From: Thermoanaerobaculia bacterium
Lineage (GTDB): Bacteria; Acidobacteriota; Thermoanaerobaculia; Multivoradales; JAHEKO01
Reading direction: 5' to 3'
Assembly (NCBI GenBank): GCA_947259195.1
Contig: CAMYLC010000122.1
Location: forward strand, 1-55,262
DNA: 55,262 bases
Shown here: piece after piece, positions 22,889 to 31,936 of the stretch
Position numbering within the stretch: position 1 is the first letter of the stretch
How the letters are laid out: each line of letters opens with the position of its first letter
Made by a program: the position numbers and the translations under genes
The notes under the pieces: model-generated
Told to the model about the DNA's origin: nothing
Databases searched by the model: none
Seen by the model: the letters and a program-made list of their open reading frames with translations, nothing else

Positions 22889-24328
22889 TCAGGCCGCGGC
22901 GATTAGGCTCTTGACCTCGCTGACGATCTCCTGCAGGACCTTCTTGGCATCGCCGAAGACCATCATGTTGTTGTCGTACTCGAACAGCTCGTTCTTGATG
23001 CCAGCGAAACCGGGACTCAAGGAGCGCTTGATCATCATGACAGTTTGCGCCTCCCAGACCTGCAGCACCGGCATGCCGGCGATCGGACTCGACGGGTCCT
23101 TCTCGGCAGCGGGATTCACCACGTCGTTGGCACCGACAACGAGCACGGCGTCGGTCGTCTTGAACTCCGGGTTGATCGTGTCCATCTCGATCAACTGCTC
23201 ATAGGGCACGTCGGCTTCGGCCAGCAGCACGTTCATGTGACCGGGCATTCGACCCGCCACAGGATGAATCGCGTAGGAGACTTTGACCCCCCGCTTTTGC
23301 AGCAGATCCGCAAGCTCCTTGACGGTGTGCTGCGCCTGGGCCACGGCGAGACCGTAGCCCGGAACGATGACCAGTGACTCGACTGTCTCCAGCACCATCG
23401 CGGCCTCTTCCGGACTGTAGGAGCGAACGGTGCCGTACTCGCCTGCATCCGCCGAGCCACCTTCCTGACCGAAGCCGGAGAACAAGACATTGCCTAGCGT
23501 CCTGTTCATGGCGACGCACATGATCTGCGTCAGGATCAGGCCGGAGGCTCCGACCAGAGCACCGCTGATGATGAGCACGTTGTTGCTCAGCACGAAACCG
23601 GTCATGGCGGCAGCGAGGCCGGAGAGCGAGTTCAGAAAGGAGATGATCACCGGCATGTCGGCGCCACCGATGGGAATCACCATCAGCACGCCCAGGATGA
23701 GGCTGATGATGGTGGCTACGAGAGCACCCGTGATCATGCTGGAGGGCTCAGTGCTGAAGAACCCGATGTAGATTCCCGCTGTCGCGCAAACCAGGAAAAG
23801 CAGGCTGTTGATCACGTGTCGGGCCGGCAGCAGCGTTGGCTGTCCGCCGATCTTGCCACTCAATTTCAGAAAAGCCACAAAGCTGCCGGACAGGGTAATC
23901 GAGCCAATGAGTATCGACAGGAAAGCCGTGATAGCGGAAGCTCCACCCAAAGCGTCGGCAGCCGATCCGGCGTAAGCAGGCTCGACGAGCTCTTTCCAGA
24001 CGATGGAAAGCGCCACCAGAGCCGACGCACCACCGCCGAAACCGTTGAACAGCGCGACCATCTCGGGCATCGCCGTCATCTCGACCTTGATTGCCGCAAT
24101 GGCGCCTATCAGACCGCCGACAATCAGTCCGGCGATGATCCACTGGTAGTCCACCATGCCGAGGTCCAGCAAGGTCGTCACGATGGCGATGAGCATCGCC
24201 AAGGCCGCAAGAGCGTTGCCTCGGCGAGCGGAGCGCACCCGTGTCAGGCCCTTCAAACCAAAGATGAAGAGCACCGCTGAGAGCAGGTAGAGAACAGGGA
24301 CAATGATGTTGTTCAGAGCGTCGTTCAT
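22889..24328 (-). CDS. pntB: NAD(P) transhydrogenase subunit beta PntB
   Basis: 479 residues, full length. The first ~280 residues have about eight to nine membrane helices; the last ~180 form the NADP(H)-binding domain III (VPGYGLAVAQAQH, GRMPGHMNVLLAEADVPY, VLVVGANDVVNPAA). With the two alpha subunits it couples hydride transfer from NADH to NADP+ to proton entry across the inner membrane. It overlaps the upstream gene by 4 nt, typical of tight translational coupling. Confidence 0.97.
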   Translation of the reverse strand: MNDALNNIIVPVLYLLSAVLFIFGLKGLTRVRSARRGNALAALAMLIAIVTTLLDLGMVDYQWIIAGLIVGGLIGAIAAIKVEMTAMPEMVALFNGFGGGASALVALSIVWKELVEPAYAGSAADALGGASAITAFLSILIGSITLSGSFVAFLKLSGKIGGQPTLLPARHVINSLLFLVCATAGIYIGFFSTEPSSMITGALVATIISLILGVLMVIPIGGADMPVIISFLNSLSGLAAAMTGFVLSNNVLIISGALVGASGLILTQIMCVAMNRTLGNVLFSGFGQEGGSADAGEYGTVRSYSPEEAAMVLETVESLVIVPGYGLAVAQAQHTVKELADLLQKRGVKVSYAIHPVAGRMPGHMNVLLAEADVPYEQLIEMDTINPEFKTTDAVLVVGANDVVNPAAEKDPSSPIAGMPVLQVWEAQTVMMIKRSLSPGFAGIKNELFEYDNNMMVFGDAKKVLQEIVSEVKSLIAAA

Positions 24329-24618
24329 GACTTGACTCTCTTTTTGCCGAACATACCCAGCATGCGATCGGTGACGAGGAAGCCGCCGACCACGTTGATG
24401 GTGGCGAAGATAATCGCCACGAAGGCGAGGACGCTGCTCATGGCGAGCTCGCCGCTACTTGCAGCTGCCAGGGAGCCGACCAACGTGATGCCGGAAATGG
24501 CGTTGGCTCCCGACATCAGGGGTGTATGCAGCGTCGGTGGGATCTTCGTGATGATCTCGAAACCCACGAAACACGCCAGAACAAAAACATAGATACCTAC
24601 CAGAAGGGGTCCCATCAT
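24325..24618 (-). CDS. pntAB: NAD(P) transhydrogenase subunit alpha part 2 (PntAB)
   Basis: 97 residues with three membrane helices (VGIYVFVLACFVGFEII, ISGITLVGSLAAA, MSSVLAFVAIIFATINVVGG) and the conserved PPTLHTPLMSGANAISGI stretch. This is the split-alpha arrangement, with the membrane part of PntA as a separate small subunit. It overlaps both neighbours by 4 nt. Confidence 0.95.
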   Translation of the reverse strand: MMGPLLVGIYVFVLACFVGFEIITKIPPTLHTPLMSGANAISGITLVGSLAAASSGELAMSSVLAFVAIIFATINVVGGFLVTDRMLGMFGKKRVKS

Positions 24619-25757
24619 GACTGTTCTCCTCGCAGCTTTTCAGCCGTAGGCGCATGGGCTATCTCGCCCGCATGCGTCAGCAGGCTGCCAGCCACGACCT
24701 CGTCCTCCAGGTCGATCTGGATGGTTGCGTCCTTCATCATGCCCTGTAGTAGAGCCAGAACATTGCGAGCGTAGACCATGCTCGCGTCGTGAGACATGCT
24801 GGTAGCGAGGTTGACGGGGCCGAGAATCAGCACGCCGTTGTGCTCGACCTCTTCGCCGGCCCGCGAGAGCTCGCAGTTGCCCCCTTGTTCGGCCGCCAGA
24901 TCGACGACCACCGCGCCGGGACGCATGGCGTTGACCATGTCGAGAGTCAGCAGTCGCGGAGCCTGCTTGCCGGGCACCTGTGCCGTGGTGATGACCACGT
25001 CGGCCGCACCGACATGCTCGGTGAGGATCTCTCTTTGTCGACGCAGAAAGTCCTCTCCCATTTCTTTTGCATAGCCACCTGAGCCCTCTCCGGATTCCTC
25101 GAAGGGCAGGTCGATGAACCTGCCGCCCAACGACTCGACCTGCTCCTTGACCGCTGGTCGAATGTCGGAGACCTCCACGATCGCCCCCAGACGCTTGGCG
25201 GTCGCCACGGCCTGGAGGCCGGCGACGCCAGCCCCCATGATCACGACCCTGGCCGGGGGGATGGTTCCGGCGGCCGTCATCAGCAACGGGAAGTAGCGAG
25301 ACAGTCGGCTGGCGGCCAGAATGACGGCCTTGTAACCGGCGATGTTGGCCTGGGACGAGAGGGCGTCCATGGATTGAGCGCGTGTGATTCGCGGCACCAG
25401 TTCCATGGCCAGGGACGTGATGCGGCCGGCAGCCAGCTTTTGCACCATCTCCGGTTCGCGATAGGGATCGAGGAGCCCGATGACGATGGCTTCCGGCTTC
25501 AGAGCCTCGATCTCGTCGACCTCTGGCGGCGCCACCTTGAGCACGACGTCGGCCTCAGCCCAGGCTGACGCGCCGTCTGTGACGATCGTGCCGCCTACTT
25601 CCTCGTAGGCCTTGTCCGGAAGGTAGGAATCCTTCCCGGCGCCGGCCTCGATCCGGAGATCGAAGCCGTCCTTGATGAGTCGTTTGACTGTCTCGGGTGT
25701 TGCTGCCACGCGAGACTCACCCGCGCGTCTCTCTTTCGGAATCAGAATTTTCACCAT
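24615..25757 (-). CDS. pntAA: NAD(P) transhydrogenase subunit alpha part 1 (PntAA)
   Basis: 380 residues from the ATG at 25757. This is the soluble NAD(H)-binding domain I: KERRAGESRVAATPETVKRL near the start, the Rossmann motif VIMGAGVAGLQAVATAKRLGA, and the KQAPRLLT and MRPGAVVVDLAAEQGGNCE blocks shared with alanine dehydrogenase. An in-frame start at 25841 adds 28 residues that do not look like the family. Divergent from the DUF393 gene. Confidence 0.95.
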   Translation of the reverse strand: MVKILIPKERRAGESRVAATPETVKRLIKDGFDLRIEAGAGKDSYLPDKAYEEVGGTIVTDGASAWAEADVVLKVAPPEVDEIEALKPEAIVIGLLDPYREPEMVQKLAAGRITSLAMELVPRITRAQSMDALSSQANIAGYKAVILAASRLSRYFPLLMTAAGTIPPARVVIMGAGVAGLQAVATAKRLGAIVEVSDIRPAVKEQVESLGGRFIDLPFEESGEGSGGYAKEMGEDFLRRQREILTEHVGAADVVITTAQVPGKQAPRLLTLDMVNAMRPGAVVVDLAAEQGGNCELSRAGEEVEHNGVLILGPVNLATSMSHDASMVYARNVLALLQGMMKDATIQIDLEDEVVAGSLLTHAGEIAHAPTAEKLRGEQS

Positions 25758-25950
25758 TTTCCCAGGGGTTTTCGGTCGTTCGACCGGAGTGGAAGATGAA
25801 GCACCCTCTGCCACCCGAAATCCTCTTCCAACCGCTGTCACATGTCAAGGGCTGAGAATCGGCATTTGGGGCGGGGATCTGGGATGCTCCACGGCTCCGG
25901 AGCGGCAGTGGGAAACGTCTGCCCTTGTGTCGAGTTATCCTCTCAATGAC

Positions 25951-26361
25951 ATGACGGCAGAACCCGAGGTGATTTTCTTCGATGGCGACTGTGGTCTGTG
26001 CCATCGTGCCGTTCGCTTCATTGTTCGCCATGATCGGAAGGGACGGTTCCGGTTTGCTCCGCTACGGGGGGAGACCTTCCGCAGCCAGGTTCCTGAAGTA
26101 GTGCGAAGTCGCTTGCCTGACACCCTGGTGGTCTCAGCCGGCGACGGCCGGTTCCTGCTGCGCTCGGATGGCGTCCTCTATGCCCTCGAAATTCTCGGTG
26201 GGCCCTGGAAGGCACTCGCTAGGGTGGGGAGCTGGCTGCCGCTTCGCTTCAGGGATTCTCTCTACGATGCCATCGCCGCTCGGCGGGCGAGCCTCTTTAG
26301 GAGACCCATTCAGGGCTGCCCGGTAGCGGAACCGGAGCTGCGCCGCCGATTCGACCCGTGA
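25951..26361 (+). CDS. DUF393 (DCC family) thiol-disulfide oxidoreductase-like protein
   Basis: 136 residues. VIFFDGDCGLCHRAVRFIVRHD carries the DxxCxxC signature of the DCC/DUF393 family, followed by RFRFAPLRGETF and the late helical YALEILGGPWK and PLRFRDSLYD segments. Members are small cytoplasmic proteins presumed to be thiol oxidoreductases; the exact reaction is unknown. Translation from the ATG at 25951 gives the usual family length; in-frame readings further upstream overlap the divergent pntAA. Confidence 0.88.
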   Translation: MTAEPEVIFFDGDCGLCHRAVRFIVRHDRKGRFRFAPLRGETFRSQVPEVVRSRLPDTLVVSAGDGRFLLRSDGVLYALEILGGPWKALARVGSWLPLRFRDSLYDAIAARRASLFRRPIQGCPVAEPELRRRFDP

Positions 26362-26392
26362 TCCCTCCTGAGTACATGGTAGTTTCGTCTCC

Positions 26393-27040
26393 ATGACGGC
26401 TCTCTTCATCACGTTCGAAGGGCTCGACGGGAGTGGTAAATCGACTCACCTCCGAGAGGCGTTTCGCTGGTTGGAAGACAACGATGTCGATTGCCAGGTA
26501 GCCCAGGAGCCTGGCGGCACGCCATTGGGCGAGGCGATACGCGAGATGTTTCTCGACCCCCGCTGGGGAGAGATCGACGGCACGGTCGAGGCCCTATTGG
26601 TCTTTGCGAGTCGCCGTCAGCATCTACTGGAAGTCATCGAGCCGGCCCTGGCCGAGGGGCGGCACGTGATCTGTGACCGATTCACAGACTCGACGTTCGC
26701 CTATCAGGGGTACGGGCGAGGGGTGCCGATCTCGATTCTCCGAGAGGTAGACCGATTGGCTACTGGTGGTCGGGTTCCCGACCGGACATTGCTGTTCGAC
26801 CTGCCTGCCGAAGTGGCTCGGCAGCGAGGCCACTCTGAAGCTCGCCGTGAGAGTGAAGAAGGAGTCACCCGCCTCGATGCAGAAGCGCTCGAGTTCTACG
26901 GTAAGGTTCGCCAGGGGTACCTCGAATTGGCCCAGGAGTTTTCCGACCGGTTCGTGGTAATCCGCTCGGCGGGAACATTCGAAAGCACTCAGCAGCAGGT
27001 GAGGTCGGTGCTCAGCGAGATCTTCAGGCTCGAGAAATGA
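26393..27040 (+). CDS. tmk: Thymidylate kinase
   Basis: 215 residues. P-loop FEGLDGSGKSTHLR, the DR(F) motif in VICDRFTDSTFAYQGYGRG and a LID-like region RRESEEGVTRLD. It phosphorylates dTMP to dTDP for DNA synthesis. It overlaps holB by 4 nt, a common tmk-holB arrangement. Confidence 0.96.
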   Translation: MTALFITFEGLDGSGKSTHLREAFRWLEDNDVDCQVAQEPGGTPLGEAIREMFLDPRWGEIDGTVEALLVFASRRQHLLEVIEPALAEGRHVICDRFTDSTFAYQGYGRGVPISILREVDRLATGGRVPDRTLLFDLPAEVARQRGHSEARRESEEGVTRLDAEALEFYGKVRQGYLELAQEFSDRFVVIRSAGTFESTQQQVRSVLSEIFRLEK

Positions 27041-27921
27041 ACCTGGCAGCGACCGAAGAACTGGCCCGGCTGGGCCACCTCTATCCTGCTGTCATTCTCC
27101 ACGGACGGAAGGCGGAGGACCGGCAGGCAGCCGCCCTTCGCCTGGCGCGGACCCTGCTTTGTGAGGCGGAGCGATCGGCGCGGCCTTGTGGAAGCTGCAA
27201 GCATTGCTCGAGGATTGTCTGGCCGAGCGCCAAGAGCGATGCCTTCCATGCGGATTTTCGAGTCCTCGAGAGGGACTTGAAGACCTCGACCTCGGTCGCT
27301 GCGACCAAAGCCTTCCTCCAGGATGCACAGGTAGCACCTTTCGAGGCGCGAGGTCAGGTCTTCGTGCTAGCCAGCGCCGAGAGCCTGACGGGAGGGGCGG
27401 CCAATGCCCTTCTCAAGACGCTCGAGGAGCCGCACATCTCGGCGCCGCGGCACTTTCTACTCCTCAGCCCATCGCAATTCGATCTCCTGGCGACGGTCCG
27501 CAGCCGCTCGCTGGCCGTCTTTCTGGGCGTGAGTGAGGCCGAGTTCACCGAGGAGATGGAAGCTCTGGCTGAGAGCTTCGCTGTCTGTGTCCGGGGTTTC
27601 ATGAGCTCGGGAAGCATCCTGCAGCTGCTGGCCGGTGCCGACGTTCTGAGTCGTGTCAGCTCCTGGAAGGACCCGCGTGATGCCACTGCCTGGTCACAGG
27701 CGGCGGCGATCGCGCGCCGTTGCTGCGACCTGGTCGAGAGCCGAGGCAGCCGAGGCTTGTTGAACCTGGCCGAACAGATGCTCGGTGGATGGCAATCACG
27801 CGTGCGAGGAATCCAGGCCCAGAGGATACTCGAGGCAATGGTGGTAGAAGCACTGGCACCGTTGGCACCCAAGGGCGAGACTCGAGATATCAGGCTTGTC
27901 CGATCCGTCAATGGCGGATAA
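27037..27921 (+). CDS. holB: DNA polymerase III subunit delta-prime
   Basis: 294 residues. Clamp-loader AAA+ family: the zinc-binding cluster C-x8-CGSCKHC, VFVLASAESLTGGAANALLKTLEEP (sensor/SRC region without an arginine finger motif of gamma type) and LLLSPSQFDLLATVRSRS. It is shorter than the E. coli protein (334) but typical for short delta-prime. It loads the beta clamp with gamma/tau and delta. Confidence 0.9.
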   Translation: MNLAATEELARLGHLYPAVILHGRKAEDRQAAALRLARTLLCEAERSARPCGSCKHCSRIVWPSAKSDAFHADFRVLERDLKTSTSVAATKAFLQDAQVAPFEARGQVFVLASAESLTGGAANALLKTLEEPHISAPRHFLLLSPSQFDLLATVRSRSLAVFLGVSEAEFTEEMEALAESFAVCVRGFMSSGSILQLLAGADVLSRVSSWKDPRDATAWSQAAAIARRCCDLVESRGSRGLLNLAEQMLGGWQSRVRGIQAQRILEAMVVEALAPLAPKGETRDIRLVRSVNGG

Positions 27922-27996
27922 GATGCCGCCTGTCGTGCGCAGCCGATAACTCGCCTGCATTCACATACTTACAGCCAATCTGAGGAGTCCATCGGC

Positions 27997-29067
27997 ATGG
28001 TCCAACTACAAATTCAATTGAGAGGCCTGGCCTTGGCTCTCTTGCTCGCGATTTGCTTCTTGTCTCAGGCTTGCACGGTCTCTGATTCGGTTGTCTACGC
28101 CGCCAAGGGAGAGCAGGGCGATGCGGACGTCATGGCGGTCGTGGGCGGCAGTGAGATCACCGAAGAAGAGGTGGCCGAGTTGGTGGCTGGGGAGCTTCTA
28201 CGGGTCAATCGTGAGCGATACGAGATTCTGGAAAAGGGTCTCGACAACCTGGTCACGACGCGCCTGCTGGAGCTCGAGGCCGAGGCGAAGGGGATCTCCG
28301 TAGACGAGCTGCTGGCCGAAGCTGTGGAGTCGAAGGTGAAACCACCTTCACAGGAACAGATCGATGCTTTCTACGAAGCCCGAAAGGGGCAGATTCAACA
28401 GCCCAAGGAAGCGGTGGAAGAGCGCATCGGCCAGTTCCTGACCCAGCAACAGCAGCAGACGGCGCTCGCCGAGTTCATCGTCGAGCTCAAAGCCAAGTAT
28501 AGCTTCGAGAGCTTTCTGGAGCCTTTGAGAATCCCGGTAGAGGTTGCGGGGTTCCCAGCCCGCGGGCCGGAAGACGCTCCGGTAGTCATTGTCGAGTTCT
28601 CGGATTTCGAATGTCCCTACTGCTCTCGGGTGATCCCGACGCTCGAGCAGGTCGTCGAGACCTACGGTGACCGGGTGCGACTCGTCTTTCGCCAGTTCCC
28701 ATTGAACAACATCCATCCCAATGCCCAGAAGGCGGCCGAGGCCTCACTTTGCGCCCACGATCAGGGAAAGTTCTGGGAGATGCACGATCTCATGTTCAAG
28801 GAGCAGAAGAGTTTGGAGCTCGAGCAGTTGAAGGAGAAGGCCGCCCGACTGGAGCTCGACGTCGAGGCTTTCAACGAGTGCATCGATTCCAGCAAGTACG
28901 CCGAGGCGGTCATGAGTGATCTGGAAGCCGGAAGCCAGGTAGGTGTCTCCGGCACGCCGGCTCTCTTCATCAACGGCCGTTTTCTCTCGGGCGCGCAGCC
29001 TTTCGAGCAGCTCGCTGCCGTTATCGATGCGGAGCTGGCGAGGCAGGAGCCCAAGTCCGATTCCTGA
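27997..29067 (+). CDS. DsbA-like thioredoxin-fold protein with SurA-N-like domain
   Basis: 356 residues. An exported N-terminus (LALALLLAICFLSQAC) ends at a Cys that would be lipidated only through an imperfect lipobox (SQAC). Residues about 45-165 resemble the helical N-domain of SurA/PpiC-type chaperones (VMAVVGGSEITEEEVAELV, EKGLDNLVTTRLLELEA). Residues about 185-350 are a DSBA/thioredoxin-4 domain with active site CPYC and cis-Pro loop SGTPALFINGRF. A periplasmic disulfide oxidase or isomerase with a built-in chaperone-like arm is inferred. GAGGAG lies 9 nt upstream of the ATG. Its stop codon abuts the decarboxylase start. Confidence 0.88.
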   Translation: MVQLQIQLRGLALALLLAICFLSQACTVSDSVVYAAKGEQGDADVMAVVGGSEITEEEVAELVAGELLRVNRERYEILEKGLDNLVTTRLLELEAEAKGISVDELLAEAVESKVKPPSQEQIDAFYEARKGQIQQPKEAVEERIGQFLTQQQQQTALAEFIVELKAKYSFESFLEPLRIPVEVAGFPARGPEDAPVVIVEFSDFECPYCSRVIPTLEQVVETYGDRVRLVFRQFPLNNIHPNAQKAAEASLCAHDQGKFWEMHDLMFKEQKSLELEQLKEKAARLELDVEAFNECIDSSKYAEAVMSDLEAGSQVGVSGTPALFINGRFLSGAQPFEQLAAVIDAELARQEPKSDS

Positions 29068-30513
29068 ATGTCGCGAGACGTTAGTGACCCCGAGCTGAGG
29101 GCGGCCCTGCACAGGGTCGCCGACATGGTTGCCGACTACCTGCAGGATGTCGGTCAGTACCCTGTGCTGCCGAAGGTCCAGCCAGGGGAGGTGGCATCGA
29201 TGCTGCCAGGCATAGCTCCACGGCAAGGGGAATCCCTGGACCGGATCCTGGACGACTACGCTCGCATCATCGAGCCCAATGTCACGCACTGGAATCACCC
29301 CGGTTTTCTGGGCTACTTCTCGATCACGGGCTCAGGCCCCGGGATCCTGGGCGAAGCTCTTTCCGCGGCTCTCAATGTCAACGCGATGTTGTGGCGCACC
29401 TCTCCTGCCGCCACGGAGCTGGAGGAGCGTGTCTGCGACTGGCTGCGGCAGATGCTGGGTCTGCCGGAGATTTTTCGAGGGCATATCAACGACACGGCCT
29501 CGGTCAGTACCATGCTGGCGCTGGCGGCCGCGCGCCACGCCCAACCGGACCTGGATATCAGGGAGCTGGGATTGGCGGGCCGGCCGGAGATTCCCGAGCT
29601 GGTGGTCTACATCAGCGACCAGGCGCACTCGTCGTGCGACAAGGCCGTAATGACCCTGGGCCTCGGCCTCCGGCAGGTACGCAGGATCGTGTCGGATGAA
29701 CAGTTCCGGATGCGCTTCGACGCCCTGGCGGAGGCGGTAGAGGCCGATCGTCGCGCGGGTCGTCGTCCCATGGCTGTTGTGGCGACGGCGGGGACTACTT
29801 CGACGACAAGTGTCGATCCCATGGATCGCATTGCCGGGCTCTGTCAGCGAGAAGGCATTTGGCTTCATGTCGATGCAGCCTATGCCGGCAGCGCGGCCAT
29901 CTGCCCCGAGCTCCGAGGACAGTTCTCTGGCTGGGAGAGAGCCGACTCGATCGTCTTCAATCCCCACAAGTGGTTGTTCACACCCATCGACTGCTCGGTC
30001 CTTTTGATGCGCGACGTGGAGACCTTGAGATCTGCCTTCTCCCTGGTGCCTGACTACCTGAAGACAGACGAAGAAGGAGTAACCAACCTGATGGATCTCG
30101 GGGTGCAGCTCGGGCGACGGTTCCGCTCCTTGAAGTTGTGGATGGTAATCCGGGCTTTCGGCGTCGAGGGGTTGCAGGATCGGATCCGCGAGCACTGCCG
30201 GATGGCCAGAGATCTGGCATCGCTGATCGATCAGGACCCTGAATTCGCGGTGGTGGCTCCCGTGCCGTTCAGCGTCGTCTGCTTTCGTTGGATCGCTGGG
30301 GATTCGCCAGAGCAGCAGGACTCTCTCAATGAGGCGCTGCTGAACGAGGTCAATTCCCAGGGCCCGGTCTTCGTTACCTCCACAGTGCTAAAAGGTCGAT
30401 ACACGCTGCACCTGGCCATCGGCAACCTCAAGACGACCGAACAGCACGTCCAGGACGCCTGGCAGATCATCCGCGCCGCCGCAGATCGCGTGTCGGCCGC
30501 TCAGCTACGCTGA
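29068..30513 (+). CDS. PLP-dependent aromatic-L-amino-acid decarboxylase family protein
   Basis: 481 residues, group II decarboxylase size. Seen: NHPGFLGYFSITGSGPG and an APAATELEE-type region (RTSPAATELEERV), ATAGTTSTTSVDP, HVDAAYAGSAAICPE with the PLP-N1 Asp, and the Schiff-base Lys in FNPHKWLFTPIDCS. Related enzymes act on Tyr, Trp, Dopa or Glu; the substrate here cannot be decided. The ATG directly follows the stop of the DsbA-like gene, so the two are co-translated. Confidence 0.9.
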   Translation: MSRDVSDPELRAALHRVADMVADYLQDVGQYPVLPKVQPGEVASMLPGIAPRQGESLDRILDDYARIIEPNVTHWNHPGFLGYFSITGSGPGILGEALSAALNVNAMLWRTSPAATELEERVCDWLRQMLGLPEIFRGHINDTASVSTMLALAAARHAQPDLDIRELGLAGRPEIPELVVYISDQAHSSCDKAVMTLGLGLRQVRRIVSDEQFRMRFDALAEAVEADRRAGRRPMAVVATAGTTSTTSVDPMDRIAGLCQREGIWLHVDAAYAGSAAICPELRGQFSGWERADSIVFNPHKWLFTPIDCSVLLMRDVETLRSAFSLVPDYLKTDEEGVTNLMDLGVQLGRRFRSLKLWMVIRAFGVEGLQDRIREHCRMARDLASLIDQDPEFAVVAPVPFSVVCFRWIAGDSPEQQDSLNEALLNEVNSQGPVFVTSTVLKGRYTLHLAIGNLKTTEQHVQDAWQIIRAAADRVSAAQLR

Positions 30514-30522
30514 CCAGCTTTA

Positions 30523-30556
30523 GGGGGTCGAGGCACCCGGCGTACCTTCCGACCGC
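30523..30556. repeat. Dispersed hairpin element, copy 2
   Basis: GGGGGTCGAGGC-ACCC-GGCGTACCTTCCGACCG; outer AGGGGGT also pairs with ACCCCCT at 30561-30567. Located between convergent gene ends, so it may terminate both. See 13785-13818 for the related copy. Confidence 0.55.
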
Positions 30557-30566
30557 TTCAACCCCC

Positions 30567-30674
30567 TCAGTAGTAGTCCGAGCAGGAGAGGTAGTACCCG
30601 CACTGGGGATGCGGGCAGTAGAGCTTGCACTTGCGCTGGTCCAGCGCGCTGCCGCAGTTGGGGCAGGTCATCAT
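30567..30674 (-). CDS. Very small zinc-ribbon protein
   Basis: 35 residues from tandem ATGs at 30674/30671, with GAGAGG upstream. Four Cys in a zinc-knuckle arrangement (CPNCGS, then KLYCPHPQC) plus [10 protein letters not shown] at the C-terminus, a tail I have seen in other tiny bacterial zinc-ribbon proteins. The partner is unknown. A longer in-frame start at 30758 adds a low-complexity Ser/Arg stretch and is less likely. Confidence 0.65.
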   Translation of the reverse strand: MMTCPNCGSALDQRKCKLYCPHPQCGYYLSCSDYY

Positions 30675-30885
30675 CGTCCTCTCGCTGGCAGACCCGGCTG
30701 ACGGCAAGCTTGGAGACCGACTGGGCTGGCTTGATTCGATGCGTCTGGGCTTGCGCACCTGGAGGAGATTAGGGTCACGGGCTCATCGAGTCAAGCAAAG
30801 GGAGTCGGCAGGGTCCGGGTGATACGCTGCGTCGAGGGTTTTGACGGTCGATGTACTGCATACTGAGCCGGATGGAGGATCTGCG

Positions 30886-31932
30886 GTGAAAGCACTTGTT
30901 CTCGCTGGAGGCAGCGGTACACGGTTCTGGCCGGTGAGCCGTCGGCAACGCCCGAAACAGTTGCTGTCCCTGGAAGGTGGTTCGAGTCTTCTGCAAGCCA
31001 CCGTCGAGCGGCTCGCGCCGTTGGTGGATCCGTCGTCGGTCTGGGTCTGTACGACCGAAGCCCTGAGTCGGCAGGTCCAAGAGCAGCTGCCTCTGGTGCC
31101 CGAGAATCAGATCCTGGCCGAGCCCGCGGGCCGCAATACTGCGCCGGCCATCGGCTGGTCCCTGCGAAGCATGCCGATGGACGAGCGGGACGAGGTGGTC
31201 GTGGTCCTGCCGGCTGATCACCGAATCGAGGACCACGATGCCTTCCGGAGAACTTTGGAGACGGCAGAGAGGATCACCCGCGAAGGTGACCGGGTGATGA
31301 CCCTGGGAGTCCAGCCTGTGCGACCGGACACGGGCTACGGATACCTCGAGCTCGGGCGTCGACTCGAGCCAGAGACCGGCCTGCGGCAGGTCCTGCGGTA
31401 CAAGGAGAAGCCGGACCAGGCAACGGCCGAGCGATTCGTCGCCAGCGGTGACTATCTGTGGAACGCGGGCATCTTTCTCTTTCGAGCGAAACGGCTACTC
31501 GAGTTGCTGGAAGTGCATCAGCCCGAGATCGCTCGTGGCCTGGAGGCGATCGAGCGCCGACCGGAACAGATCGGCGACCTGTATCCCAGCCTGCCGTCCA
31601 TTTCGATCGATTTCGGGGTGATGGAGCACCTTGACGATGTGGTCACGTTGCCACTCGACTGCGGTTGGAGCGATCTGGGATCCTGGGATGCCCTGGCCGG
31701 GATCTTGCCGCGGGATGCGAACGGCAACGTGACGAAGGGCGAGGTCATCTCGGTGGACTGTCAGGACAATCTGCTCTATGCCGAAGAAGGTATCGTTGCC
31801 GCTCTGGGTATCGAGGGTCTGGTGGTCGTCAAAACGCGTGACTCGGTACTGGTGGTGCCCAAGGATCGCACCCAGGAGATTCGGGATATCGTTGCCGCGC
31901 TTGAAGATAATGGGTTGACACCTCTTCTCTGA
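30886..31932 (+). CDS. manC: Mannose-1-phosphate guanylyltransferase
   Basis: 348 residues from GTG at 30886, which has GGAGG 7 nt upstream; a TTG start 45 nt earlier is less likely. LAGGSGTRFWPVSRRQRPKQ is the nucleotidyltransferase signature, EPAGRNTAPAIGW and LPADHRIED follow, and YKEKPDQATAERFV-GDYLWNAGIFLF is the sugar-phosphate part. It makes GDP-mannose for surface polysaccharides. The isomerase half of bifunctional ManC is absent. First gene of a manC-trmB-epimerase run. Confidence 0.93.
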   Translation: MKALVLAGGSGTRFWPVSRRQRPKQLLSLEGGSSLLQATVERLAPLVDPSSVWVCTTEALSRQVQEQLPLVPENQILAEPAGRNTAPAIGWSLRSMPMDERDEVVVVLPADHRIEDHDAFRRTLETAERITREGDRVMTLGVQPVRPDTGYGYLELGRRLEPETGLRQVLRYKEKPDQATAERFVASGDYLWNAGIFLFRAKRLLELLEVHQPEIARGLEAIERRPEQIGDLYPSLPSISIDFGVMEHLDDVVTLPLDCGWSDLGSWDALAGILPRDANGNVTKGEVISVDCQDNLLYAEEGIVAALGIEGLVVVKTRDSVLVVPKDRTQEIRDIVAALEDNGLTPLL

Positions 31933-31936
31933 ACCG

